Notes under the pieces: generated by a model
What the model saw: only the letters and a program-made list of their open reading frames with translations
Told to the model about the DNA's origin: nothing
The model's database searches: none
Shown: positions 32,870 through 41,274 of the stretch, one piece after another
Layout: each line of letters opens with the position of its first letter
Position numbering within the stretch: the stretch's first letter is position 1
Position numbers and translations under genes: made by a program
Origin: Nocardia arthritidis NBRC 100137
GTDB lineage: Bacteria > Actinomycetota > Actinomycetes > Mycobacteriales > Mycobacteriaceae
Direction: 5' to 3'
DNA: 64,000 nucleotides
Assembly: GCF_001612765.1 (NCBI RefSeq)
Contig: NZ_BDBB01000028.1
Coordinates: 42,587 to 106,586 of the forward strand

Positions 32870-32906
32870 GCCGCTCGACACTGCGGCCGAGTAGGCCGCT
32901 CGACAC
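32858..32906. repeat. 25-bp tandem duplication across the VOC stop codon
   Basis: The 24 bases 32858-32881 recur unchanged at 32883-32906, one base apart. Each copy contains GAGTAG, so the stop codon and its flank are duplicated. It reads as a recent slippage event; the coding product is unaffected because the first stop is kept. Confidence 0.9.
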
Positions 32907-32938
32907 CGCGACGACGGCCCGCACGGACCGTCGTCGCG
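32907..32938. terminator. Bidirectional hairpin between VOC and SRPBCC genes
   Basis: CGCGACGACGG (32907-32917) pairs perfectly with CCGTCGTCGCG (32928-32938) around a 10-base loop, between convergent genes. No U tract, so termination is inferred from position. Confidence 0.65.
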
Positions 32939-32946
32939 CCGTCCGA

Positions 32947-33381
32947 TCAGGCCAGTTCGCGCTGCAGGTTCCCGAGCACCTCGGCCTGGATCTTCTTCAG
33001 GCCGAGCGGCGCGAAGATGCCCTCGAAAATGCCCGCGACGCCGCCCGCGCCCTTCCAGGTGGTGCGCAGCGTGACCCGCGCGCCCGCGCCCTCCGGCGTG
33101 ACGGTCCAGGTGTTCACCAGCGTCGAATTCGAGTCGCGCTCGGTGACAATGGAATCGGATACCGAGACGACCGCGTGCACGTTGCGCGAGCGCTTCTCGG
33201 TGGCCTGCAACGTCCACTCCGCGACGGTGCCCGCCCCCTTGCCGCCTTCGACCACCTTGTAGTCGCGGTAGTGCGACGAAAGAATGCGCGGACGCACCGT
33301 GTCGTAGTCGGCGATGGCCTCCAGCGCGCGCTGCGGATCCGCCTGCACGTCGATCGAACTACTGGCGCTGACCTGTCCCAC
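32947..33381 (-). CDS. SRPBCC family protein (Rv3718c-like)
   Basis: 144-residue helix-grip protein of the polyketide-cyclase/START type. It opens SASSSIDVQADPQRALEAIADY and ends in the lid helix (APLGLKKIQAEVLGNLQREL), enclosing a hydrophobic cavity. It sits beside, and divergent to, the FAD-reductase/methyltransferase pair, as in M. tuberculosis Rv3718c-Rv3720. This suggests a role in binding a lipid substrate of that pair, though no direct evidence exists. Separated from the next gene by about 190 bp holding both promoters. Confidence 0.85.
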   Translation of the reverse strand: MGQVSASSSIDVQADPQRALEAIADYDTVRPRILSSHYRDYKVVEGGKGAGTVAEWTLQATEKRSRNVHAVVSVSDSIVTERDSNSTLVNTWTVTPEGAGARVTLRTTWKGAGGVAGIFEGIFAPLGLKKIQAEVLGNLQRELA

Positions 33382-33574
33382 AATGAGCTCCTTGTCCGGA
33401 TGCGATGTCTCGACCGATCTCCATCCTGCCCTGTCGGCGCCGGAGGAAAGCGCCGAGGGTGCGGCGAACTACTCCAGACAATTCGGTATTCCATTTCGCA
33501 ACATATGCGTGACATTTCTCCGCCACCGTGCCCGCGCGGTGGCCCCGCCGTTTGGTCCGTACTAGCGTCGAGGG

Positions 33575-35023
33575 GTGGCAGTGAGTCTGTTGGGGAAGGC
33601 CGGACACGCACCGGCCGCACGCGAATCAGGATTTGCCGCGCATCGAGCGGGCGTGGACCGTCTTTTGGCGAGCTACCGCGCGATACCCGAGCACGCCAAT
33701 GTCCGGTTGGCGAAGAAAACGTCGAACCTATTCCGCGCCAGGGCGAAGAACCCCGCGCCCGGTCTCGACGTCTCCGGACTGACCCGGGTCATCTCCGTCG
33801 ACCCGGTCGCCAAGACCGCCGATGTCGCAGGCATGACCACCTACGAGGAGCTGGTCGCCGCCACCCTCCCGTACGGGCTCGCGCCGCTGGTCGTCCCCCA
33901 GCTCAAGACGATCACGCTGGGCGGTGCAGTCACCGGCCTCGGCATCGAGTCCACGTCCTTCCGCAGCGGCCTGCCGCACGAGTCGGTGCTGGAGATGGAC
34001 GTGCTCACCGGCACGGGCGATATCCTCACCGCCACGCCGCACAACGAGCACGCCGATCTGTTCCGCGGCTTCCCGAACTCCTACGGCACGCTGGGCTACA
34101 CGGTGCGGTTGAAGATCGAGCTGGAAGAAGTGCGGCCGTACGTCGCGCTGCGGCACGTGCGGTTCCGAGACCTGCGCGAACTGGAGGCGGCCCTCGCGAC
34201 GATCGTGACGGACCGCGCCTTCGAGGATGAGCCCGTCGACTACCTCGACGGCGTCGTCTTCTCCGCCGAGGAGAGCTACCTGACGCTGGGCCGCCGCACC
34301 GACGAGCCCGGCCCGGTCAGCGACTACACCGGAATGGACATCTACTACCGGTCCATCCAGCACGACGGCGACACGCCCAAGCGCGACCGCCTGACCATCC
34401 ATGACTACCTGTGGCGCTGGGACACCGACTGGTTCTGGTGCTCACGCGCCTTCGGCGCACAGCACCCGAGGATCCGCCGGTTGTGGCCGAAACGCTACCG
34501 GCGCAGCAGCTTCTATTGGAAGCTCGTGGCGCTGGACCACAAGTACGCCATCGCGGACAAGCTGGAGGCGCGCAAGGGCAACCCCCCGCGCGAGCGGGTC
34601 GTTCAGGACATCGAGGTACCGGTGGACCGCACCGCCGACTTCGTGGAATGGTTTCTGCGCGAGATCCCGATCGAGCCGATCTGGCTGTGCCCGCTGCGTT
34701 TGCGCGAGAGCGGCGACCCGAATGGGCCGGGCGGACGCACCTGGCCGCTGTACCCCCTGGAGCCGGACCGGACCTACGTGAATGTCGGATTCTGGTCGGC
34801 CGTGCCCACCACCCCGGGGCAGCGAGAGGGCGCGGCCAACCGCGCGATCGAGCGCACGGTGACCGAGTTCGACGGTCATAAGTCGCTGTACTCGGATTCC
34901 TTCTACGACAAGGATGAGTTCGCGGCGCTCTACGGCGGAAACACCTATACCGAACTGAAGAAACGCTACGACCCGAACCAGCGCCTGCTGGATTTGTATT
35001 CGAAGGCGGTGCAACGCAGATGA
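33575..35023 (+). CDS. FAD-binding oxidoreductase, DHCR24/TmsA-like
   Basis: 482 residues, GTG start, no ribosome binding site (leaderless is likely). The PCMH-type FAD-binding domain runs from about 70 to 240 (ADVAGMTTYEELVAATLPYG, TLGGAVTGLGIESTSFRSGL). A long C-terminal domain ends in YDPNQRLLDLYSKAV, typical of DHCR24-like reductases. It resembles M. tuberculosis Rv3719 and the reductase (TmsA/BfaB) that reduces a 10-methylene fatty acyl intermediate to 10-methyl (tuberculostearic) acid. It overlaps the methyltransferase by four bases (ATGA). The reaction here is inferred. Confidence 0.85.
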   Translation: MAVSLLGKAGHAPAARESGFAAHRAGVDRLLASYRAIPEHANVRLAKKTSNLFRARAKNPAPGLDVSGLTRVISVDPVAKTADVAGMTTYEELVAATLPYGLAPLVVPQLKTITLGGAVTGLGIESTSFRSGLPHESVLEMDVLTGTGDILTATPHNEHADLFRGFPNSYGTLGYTVRLKIELEEVRPYVALRHVRFRDLRELEAALATIVTDRAFEDEPVDYLDGVVFSAEESYLTLGRRTDEPGPVSDYTGMDIYYRSIQHDGDTPKRDRLTIHDYLWRWDTDWFWCSRAFGAQHPRIRRLWPKRYRRSSFYWKLVALDHKYAIADKLEARKGNPPRERVVQDIEVPVDRTADFVEWFLREIPIEPIWLCPLRLRESGDPNGPGGRTWPLYPLEPDRTYVNVGFWSAVPTTPGQREGAANRAIERTVTEFDGHKSLYSDSFYDKDEFAALYGGNTYTELKKRYDPNQRLLDLYSKAVQRR

Positions 35024-36336
35024 CGACATTCAAGGACCGTTCCGATGTCTTCGCCGATCTCGGGACCAAACTCAGCATTGCCGAGATCTTCGAGACCCTC
35101 GTCGAGGGCGAAGTCCCGATCCGCTTGACGGCCTACGACGGCAGCGCGACCGGACCGCGGGATTCGGAGTTCGCACTGGACATCCGTACCCCACGCGGCA
35201 TCAACTATCTGGCGACGGCCCCCGGCGACCTGGGCATGGCCCGCGCCTACATCTCCGGCGACCTGACCGCGACCGGCGTGCACCCGGGTGATCCGTACGA
35301 GATCCTGAAGGCGCTGGACGGGTTGAAGTTCCGCCGTCCGTCCGCGCTGGCCCTGGTGACCATCGCGCGCTCGCTGGGCTGGGAGCGGCTCAAGCCGGTC
35401 GCCCCGCCGCCGCAGGAGACCCTGCCGCGCTGGCGTCGGATCGCCTTCGAGGGCCTGCGCCACTCCAAGACGCGCGACGCCGAAGCCATCCACCACCACT
35501 ACGACGTTTCGAACGCCTTCTACGAGTACGTACTCGGCCCGTCGATGACCTACACCTGCGCGGTCTACGGCGACGAGAACTGGACGCTCGAGCAGGCACA
35601 GGAGAACAAGTACCGCCTGGTGTTCGAGAAACTCCGGTTGAAGGAGGGCGACCGGCTGCTCGATATCGGCTGCGGCTGGGGCGGCATGGTGCGTTATGCC
35701 GCCAAGCGCGGCGTCAAGGTGATCGGCGCGACGCTCTCGGCCGAGCAGGCCGACTGGGCGCAGAAGAAGATCGCCGAGGAAGGCCTGGCCGATCTGGCCG
35801 AGGTGCGCCATTCCGACTATCGCGATGTGCCGGAGGGCGAGTTCGACGCGGTGTCCTCGATCGGCCTCACCGAGCACATCGGTGTGCACAACTACCCGTT
35901 CTACTTCGACTACATCAAGAGCAAGCTGCGCGACGGCGGCTTGTTCCTGAATCACTGCATCACCCGCCCGGACAACACCCGCACCACCAAGGCGGGCGAT
36001 TTCATCGACCGCTACGTGTTCCCGGACGGGGAGCTGATCGGCTCCGGCCGGATCATCTCCGAGATCCAGAACGTCGGGCTCGAGGTGCTGCACGAGGAGA
36101 ACCTGCGCGAGCACTACGCCCTGACCCTGCACGAATGGTGCAAGAACCTGGTCGCCAACTGGGACGCCTGCGTCACCGAGGTCGGCGAGGGCACCGCGAA
36201 GGTGTGGGGCCTGTACATGGCGGGCTGCCGGCTGGGCTTCCAGCGCAACGTGGTTCAGCTGCACCAGGTGCTGGGGGTCAAGCTCCCCGCCGACGGTGAC
36301 TGGACCGTGCCGCTGCGCCCATGGTGGCAGCCGTAA
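35020..36336 (+). CDS. Cyclopropane-fatty-acyl-phospholipid-synthase-like methyltransferase (TmsB/Rv3720 type)
   Basis: 438 residues. The N-terminal lipid-binding half (SIAEIFETLVEGEVPIRLTA, then MARAYISGDL) precedes a SAM methyltransferase fold. Motif I is LLDIGCGWGGMVRYAA; HHHYDVSNAFYEYVLGPSMT and IGLTEHIGVHNY are the family's catalytic-pocket blocks. It would transfer a methyl group from SAM to an unsaturated acyl chain in phospholipid. The partner reductase upstream suggests a 10-methylene then 10-methyl product rather than a cyclopropane. ATGA overlap gives translational coupling. Matches Rv3720 in place. Confidence 0.9.
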   Translation: MTTFKDRSDVFADLGTKLSIAEIFETLVEGEVPIRLTAYDGSATGPRDSEFALDIRTPRGINYLATAPGDLGMARAYISGDLTATGVHPGDPYEILKALDGLKFRRPSALALVTIARSLGWERLKPVAPPPQETLPRWRRIAFEGLRHSKTRDAEAIHHHYDVSNAFYEYVLGPSMTYTCAVYGDENWTLEQAQENKYRLVFEKLRLKEGDRLLDIGCGWGGMVRYAAKRGVKVIGATLSAEQADWAQKKIAEEGLADLAEVRHSDYRDVPEGEFDAVSSIGLTEHIGVHNYPFYFDYIKSKLRDGGLFLNHCITRPDNTRTTKAGDFIDRYVFPDGELIGSGRIISEIQNVGLEVLHEENLREHYALTLHEWCKNLVANWDACVTEVGEGTAKVWGLYMAGCRLGFQRNVVQLHQVLGVKLPADGDWTVPLRPWWQP

Positions 36337-36346
36337 ACCGGTTCGT

Positions 36347-39300
36347 TCAATAGGCCTGACTGCCCGCCTCGTTCAGGAGTTCATCCAGGAACGGGGCGGG
36401 CAGTTCGATGTCACCGACCTGGGCCGAGGCGGGTAGGTCGGCGCGCAGCACGCGCAGGATGCCGACCACGCCGGGGCCCGCGTCCAGCAGCGGCCTGGTC
36501 CAGCCGAGGCCGGCGCAGGTGGTGACCGCGGGCAGCAGCAGGTTGGTGGCCTCGCCGACCCAGCCAGCGGTCGCCAGGCATTCCGCGAGGAGCAGCGCGG
36601 CGTCCAATTGGGCGCGCGGACGGTGCTTTTGCAGGGTGTGGTCGTAGAGCGCGCGAGCGCGGCGAACGGCCCGGTCGTCGGAGCCGGGCCGGTGCTCGGC
36701 GAGCAGCGCGCGGATCGCGGCGAGTTCCTCCGCCTCGGCGGTGAGCAGGGCTGCGCCGGTCAGCCGATGCCCTACCTGCAGCGGCGTGGACTCGCTGAGA
36801 TCGGTGTAGCGGCGCTCCCCGGCCTCCAGCGGCAGCCCCAGCCGCAGCCGTTCGGCGCGGATGTGCGCGGCCAGTCGGGCCAAGCGGTTGTCGGCGGCGA
36901 TGCGGGCGCCCTCGTCCAGCCGCGTGGCCGCGGTGAACAGATCTCCGCCGACCGCCTTGACCCGCGCGCCGACGACGAAGGTGGAGATCAGGAAGTCCAC
37001 CGGTCCGACCCGGGTGACCAGCTCGTGGCTTTCGTCCAGCAGCCGGTCGGCGGTCTCCAGATCACCTCGGCGATAACTCGTTTCGCCGAGCAGAGCGGCG
37101 GCCACGCGCACCGCGTGCGAGCGCGGTCCGGAGCGCTCGCGCGCGGACTCCCACGCCTGCTGGAAACAGCGGGTGGCGGTGGCGACGTCGAGTTGCTCGT
37201 AGGCGGCCGCGCCCTGGCCGCAGCGGCCGAATACCAGCCCCAGCGGGTCTTTCGAGTCCTTGTGGTAGTCCTCGGCCCATTCCTGGATCTTCCTGGCGCC
37301 CTCGAAGTCGAACCCGCACAGGCGCACGAACGTGGTGAGGTTCGCCGCGGTCGAGACCGTCCACGCCGGTAGATCGTCCGGCTCCTGCAGGCAGTCCGCG
37401 ACCCGATCCAGCACGCCCTCGGTGTGGTCGCGCGCGATCTGGTCCGAAGCGGCGAGCACCGCCGCCTGACAGCGCTGCACGCGCACATCCGCGTCGCCGG
37501 TGGAGCCGCGAGCCAGGATGTTGGACAGTCTGCCCAGCGCGTTGCGCGCCGCGCCGGACTGCTGCAGGTTGACATTCGCCCTGGCCACCGCCATCAGTAA
37601 CTTCGAGCGCGAGGCCACCTGCTGCATCGGCAGTTTCGACACGCTGCCCAGCAGCGTGGCGAGCCGGGATCCGTCGATCAGATCCATCCCGCCGCCCTCG
37701 AGCAGGTCCAGCGCCATCTTCAGATCGGTCGCGGCCAGTGCGTGGTCGACCGACTTGCGCAGCAGCTGGTGTTCGGCGTACCAGCGCGAGGCCTTGCGGT
37801 GCAGCGACTTCGACTTCCCCGGGTGAACGCGATCGAGCCGGGTCCGCAGATGCTCGGCGAACAACGGTTGCATCCGGAACCACTCCGGATCGTGCTCGAT
37901 GCGCCGCAGGAACAGCTCACGTTGCTCGGCCTGCTCGAGCAGCTGTTCGGCGTCCGGCTCACCGGACAGCGCCGCGGCGAGCGAGCCGCAGACCCGCTCG
38001 GTCACCGCGATCGACATCAGGAACTCGAGCATCTTGGGTTCCAAGGTGTCCAGCACATTCTCGGCGAGGTATTCGCGAATGCCGTGGTTGCCCTCCGACA
38101 GCGTGGCGATCAGCTGAGCGGGGTCGGCGTTACCGCGCAGGGACAGTCCGACCAGCTGGATGGCCGCGGGCCAGCCGTCGGTAGCGGTGTGGATTTCGGT
38201 CACCTGCTCGGGAGTCAGGTCGAATCCGTTGCGCTCGACGAGGATCTGCCTGGTCTCCGCCTCGGTCAGGCGCAACGCGGCCGAGCCGATCTCGACCAGT
38301 TCGTCGTGCACCCGCATCCGGCTCGTCGGCAGACCCGATTGCTCTCGGCTGGTCACGACGAAACGCAGGTGGTGGCAGCCGTTGTCCAGTAGGGCTTCCA
38401 TCGCCCGATGCGCGCCCGCGTCGGTGATCCGCTGCCAGTCCTCGACGATCACCACGACCGTCTTGCCCGCCGCGTGGATCTCGTCGATGAGCGTGGGAAT
38501 CACGAACGCGGCGGCGTCGGCGGGCCGCTCCTCCAGCACTTGGTCCAGACCGGCGCCGACCTCGGGGTGCACTCGGCGGATCGCCTGGATCAGGTGGGCG
38601 AGCAGCCAGATCTCGTTGTCGTCGTCGCGGTCGATTCCGATCCAGGCGACGGCGGCAGAGCCTTCGGTGAGTTCGGCGCGCCACTGCGCGGCCAGTGTGC
38701 TCTTACCGAATCCCGCGGGCGCGTGGATCACCGCGAGTCTGCGCCGCCCGCCCCCGCGCAGGATGTCCAGCAGGCGCGGCCGCGGTATCGGGTCTCGCGT
38801 GGGCGTGGGGGGACGGAATTTGGTCACGGCCGTCGGCGGGGCCGTCGTCGAGGTCGCCGAATGCTGCGAGACGGCGGGCCGCAGCGTCAACGGCCAGCTG
38901 CGCCGCGCGGTGACCGCGGGACGGGAACCGGTCCACGCCACGGTCGGTATGCCCACCGCGGTCGGAATCGTCGGTTCGGGCTCCGGCGTGGTGTCCAGCA
39001 GCGCCATCTCGTCGGGCAACTGGCCATGGCCGCGCTGCACCTCGCGCAGCATCTCGCCGAACTCGTACGCGCTGGCGGGGCGATCTCGCGGACTCGGAGC
39101 CATCGCGTGTTCGATGACGGTGGCCACATCCGGCGGAATGGCCTGTTCGCGCAGGTCCGGCACCGGCTGGGTGGTGATTCGCAAGAACTGCGCCACCACC
39201 CGCTCCCCCGCCTGCCGCTCGAAGGCCGCGTGCCCGGTGAGCAAGGCGAACAGCGTCGAGCCGAGGCCGTAGACGTCGGACCGGATGGTCGGCTCGTCGC

Positions 39301-39928
39301 CTTTGAGGACCTCCGGCGCGGTGAACGCGGGCGAGCCGGTGATCATGCTGCTGGACGTGCGGAACCCGCCCGGGATGCGGGCGATGCCGAAATCCGTCAG
39401 CTGCGGTTCGCCGTAGCCGCTGAGCAGGACGTTGGCCGGTTTCACGTCACGGTGCAGGATCCGGGCGCGGTGCGCGCTCTCGATGGCGCCCGCCAGTTTG
39501 ACCCCGGCTCGCAGCGAGTCCGCCCAGGTCAGCGGGCCCTGATCACGGATGAGCTGCTCGAGCGACCCATGGGTGCAGTACGGCATGACGATGAGCGGCA
39601 TGCCGGTCGCCGTCACGTCCACCTGGAGGATGTCGACGATATTCGGGTGGCCGGACAGCCTGCCCATGGCTTGTTCCTCACGCAGGAACCGCTCCCGGCT
39701 CTCCTGGTCGATCTCCGAGGAGAGCACTTTCACCGCGACCACCCGATCCAGCGAGGTCTGCACGCAGCGATACACCACGCCGAATCCGCCCCGGCCGATC
39801 TCCACCGCACCGGACAGGCCCATCACCTCCAGCTCGTCGGCGATGTCGATGGGCGCCTCCCGCCGCGTGTCCGTCTCGGCCGCAGTCGATTCGGCGCGCA
39901 CCCGGCCCGAACGCGTCTGTGGATTCAT
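36347..39928 (-). CDS. Large Ser/Thr protein kinase with STAND ATPase and TPR tail (PknK-like)
   Basis: 1193 residues. The kinase domain spans about 35-300: glycine loop IGRGGFGVVY, Lys67 (VAVKVL), Asp161 (HRDVKPANVLL), DFG at 179-181. A Ser/Thr/Pro-rich linker leads to a MalT/STAND-type ATPase with Walker A PAGFGKS (404-410) and Walker-B-like VVVIVEDWQ. The rest (about 700-1193) is helical TPR-like repeats. No transmembrane helix was seen and, unlike MalT relatives, no C-terminal LuxR helix-turn-helix is visible. M. tuberculosis PknK has a similar plan. It likely integrates a signal and phosphorylates regulators. Confidence 0.9.
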   Translation of the reverse strand: MNPQTRSGRVRAESTAAETDTRREAPIDIADELEVMGLSGAVEIGRGGFGVVYRCVQTSLDRVVAVKVLSSEIDQESRERFLREEQAMGRLSGHPNIVDILQVDVTATGMPLIVMPYCTHGSLEQLIRDQGPLTWADSLRAGVKLAGAIESAHRARILHRDVKPANVLLSGYGEPQLTDFGIARIPGGFRTSSSMITGSPAFTAPEVLKGDEPTIRSDVYGLGSTLFALLTGHAAFERQAGERVVAQFLRITTQPVPDLREQAIPPDVATVIEHAMAPSPRDRPASAYEFGEMLREVQRGHGQLPDEMALLDTTPEPEPTIPTAVGIPTVAWTGSRPAVTARRSWPLTLRPAVSQHSATSTTAPPTAVTKFRPPTPTRDPIPRPRLLDILRGGGRRRLAVIHAPAGFGKSTLAAQWRAELTEGSAAVAWIGIDRDDDNEIWLLAHLIQAIRRVHPEVGAGLDQVLEERPADAAAFVIPTLIDEIHAAGKTVVVIVEDWQRITDAGAHRAMEALLDNGCHHLRFVVTSREQSGLPTSRMRVHDELVEIGSAALRLTEAETRQILVERNGFDLTPEQVTEIHTATDGWPAAIQLVGLSLRGNADPAQLIATLSEGNHGIREYLAENVLDTLEPKMLEFLMSIAVTERVCGSLAAALSGEPDAEQLLEQAEQRELFLRRIEHDPEWFRMQPLFAEHLRTRLDRVHPGKSKSLHRKASRWYAEHQLLRKSVDHALAATDLKMALDLLEGGGMDLIDGSRLATLLGSVSKLPMQQVASRSKLLMAVARANVNLQQSGAARNALGRLSNILARGSTGDADVRVQRCQAAVLAASDQIARDHTEGVLDRVADCLQEPDDLPAWTVSTAANLTTFVRLCGFDFEGARKIQEWAEDYHKDSKDPLGLVFGRCGQGAAAYEQLDVATATRCFQQAWESARERSGPRSHAVRVAAALLGETSYRRGDLETADRLLDESHELVTRVGPVDFLISTFVVGARVKAVGGDLFTAATRLDEGARIAADNRLARLAAHIRAERLRLGLPLEAGERRYTDLSESTPLQVGHRLTGAALLTAEAEELAAIRALLAEHRPGSDDRAVRRARALYDHTLQKHRPRAQLDAALLLAECLATAGWVGEATNLLLPAVTTCAGLGWTRPLLDAGPGVVGILRVLRADLPASAQVGDIELPAPFLDELLNEAGSQAY

Positions 39929-40257
39929 GTGATCACCTCGAACTCACATCGAATCGGCGACCAATCTCCGCGCCGACCCCGGACGCCGTGTCCGATATGC
40001 CTGCGCATACTCCAACGTAGCGCGGCCCGGTATCAGGTGGGTGACGTTTCCGAACAGGACGACTCGTGCCGCCGAACCATGTGATCCGCGCCGCTCAGCG
40101 CCCTGGTCGGGGCTCGATGTCCGGCGCGAAATGGGCTCTCGCGCTCACCTTTGCAGGTGCCGCCTCGGCTCGTGACCTCCGCCACGCCTGGTCCACCGGA
40201 CGAATACCCGAGGAGGAGCCGGCCAACCGGGCCCATGAGCTACCCCTCGCGGAGCGA
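39929..40257. other. 329-bp gap without a gene
   Basis: It lies upstream of the PknK-like gene and downstream of the SnoaL-like gene. It should hold the kinase promoter, but no convincing boxes were found. Longer open frames here are not gene-like: their codons show no third-position bias fitting the neighbours. Confidence 0.4.
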
Positions 40258-40710
40258 TCAGCGCTCCTGGGCGGGACGTGTCGCTGGAGTGAACCAGAAG
40301 GTCATGCGCTCCATGAGCTTCCTGCGTTTGGTGTTCTGAAAAGCGGCGATGCGCCATCGGCCGTCCCTGTGGGCGACGGTGTAGGTCTGCACCTTGGCCG
40401 GCGCGCGCTTCGGCGATCCCTTGTAGGTGTCGCCACGGCTGGTGACCACGGCGACGTGCGGACCGTAAAAACGAATGTCCAGCACCTCGTCGGCCAGGCG
40501 GGTGCCCTTCAGGACGCCTGCGAACAGGGCTCGGTGCGAAGCCACGATGTCCGCGCGGCCGCGGTAATGGGTGCCGAGGTAACTGGTGTAGGTGGCGTCC
40601 TCGGTGAAGACCTCGCCGTACGCCTCGGCGTCTCCCCGGCCCCAGGCGTCTGTCAGCTCGGCGAGAACGGCCAGGATGCCGCGCCGGTCGATGCTCTCGT
40701 CGCCACTCAT
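40258..40710 (-). CDS. SgcJ/EcaC (SnoaL/NTF2-like) family protein
   Basis: 150 residues of a cone-shaped alpha+beta barrel. It opens with a helix (ILAVLAELTDAWGRGDAEAY), then GEVFTEDATYTSYLGTHYRG and a C-terminal YTVAHRDGRWRIAAFQNTK, the standard NTF2-like strands. Annotated relatives are called SgcJ/EcaC oxidoreductases, but many are only ligand-binding. GGAGG precedes the ATG. It is divergent from a MarR gene whose operator lies between, so it is the likely target of that repressor. Confidence 0.88.
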   Translation of the reverse strand: MSGDESIDRRGILAVLAELTDAWGRGDAEAYGEVFTEDATYTSYLGTHYRGRADIVASHRALFAGVLKGTRLADEVLDIRFYGPHVAVVTSRGDTYKGSPKRAPAKVQTYTVAHRDGRWRIAAFQNTKRRKLMERMTFWFTPATRPAQER

Positions 40711-40730
40711 GATGGTGCCTCCATGGTAGA

Positions 40731-40782
40731 TTACTTCTTGTAAGAGCTTTCTTCTTAGAAGAAGTCTCTTCTTCTAAGAAGA
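40731..40782. promoter_or_regulatory. MarR operator with perfect 15-bp inverted repeat
   Basis: CTTCTTAGAAGAAG (40751-40764) and CTTCTTCTAAGAAG (40768-40781) are exact reverse complements separated by three bases. One more base pair (40750, 40782) extends the arms to 15. A weaker related site, TTACTTCTTGTAA, lies at 40731-40743, toward the SnoaL-like gene. The run is strongly AT/purine-rich against the genome. Confidence 0.8.
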
Positions 40783-40803
40783 GATTAGGAATGGAGGGAT
40801 CCT

Positions 40804-41274
40804 GTGTCAACACCCGAGGCCGCGTCGCATGGCCTTCGACCGGACGCCCATGAGGTCTACCGGCGCTATCTGAGCGCGGTCATGCTGCACGGCCAAGCCG
40901 GGGCGCGGGCGGTCGATCTGGGCGCCACCGACCTCTACGCGCTCAACATCCTCGGACTGACGGGACCGATGACGCCGGGCGAACTCGGCGCTCGCAGCGG
41001 CCTGACCACCGGCCCGACCACCCGGCTGATCGACCGGCTGGAGGACGCGGGCTACGTCCGGCGCGCGCCGGTCCCGGGCGACCGGCGCAAGGTGATCGTC
41101 GAACTGGTCGGCAAGCCCGCTGATCTCGACGAGGTCCTCGCCCCGGCGCGGCGGCGCATCGGCGAGATCATCGGCGGCTACTCACCCGAACAGCGCGAGG
41201 TGCTGTTCGACTACTTCGCCAGGGCCGCCGCCGCGTACCAGGCCGCCGCCGAGGAGTTGCGTCCCGCGGACTAG
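40804..41274 (+). CDS. MarR family transcriptional regulator
   Basis: 156 residues from GTG with GGAGGGAT just upstream. Winged-helix core: ALNILGLTGPMTPGELGARS (about 40-59), recognition segment TTGPTTRLIDRLEDAGYVRR, wing with PVPGDRRKVIVELV; a long C-terminal dimerisation helix follows. Typically a repressor released by phenolic or drug-like ligands. The perfect inverted repeat upstream is its probable autoregulatory site and controls the divergent SgcJ-like gene. Its stop overlaps the stop of the next gene on the other strand. Confidence 0.92.
   Translation: MSTPEAASHGLRPDAHEVYRRYLSAVMLHGQAGARAVDLGATDLYALNILGLTGPMTPGELGARSGLTTGPTTRLIDRLEDAGYVRRAPVPGDRRKVIVELVGKPADLDEVLAPARRRIGEIIGGYSPEQREVLFDYFARAAAAYQAAAEELRPAD

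Noticed and set aside
40066..40743. A plus-strand frame upstream of the MarR gene
   Set aside because: It runs opposite the SgcJ-like gene and through its operator. Most of the apparent coding potential comes from the antisense of that gene.
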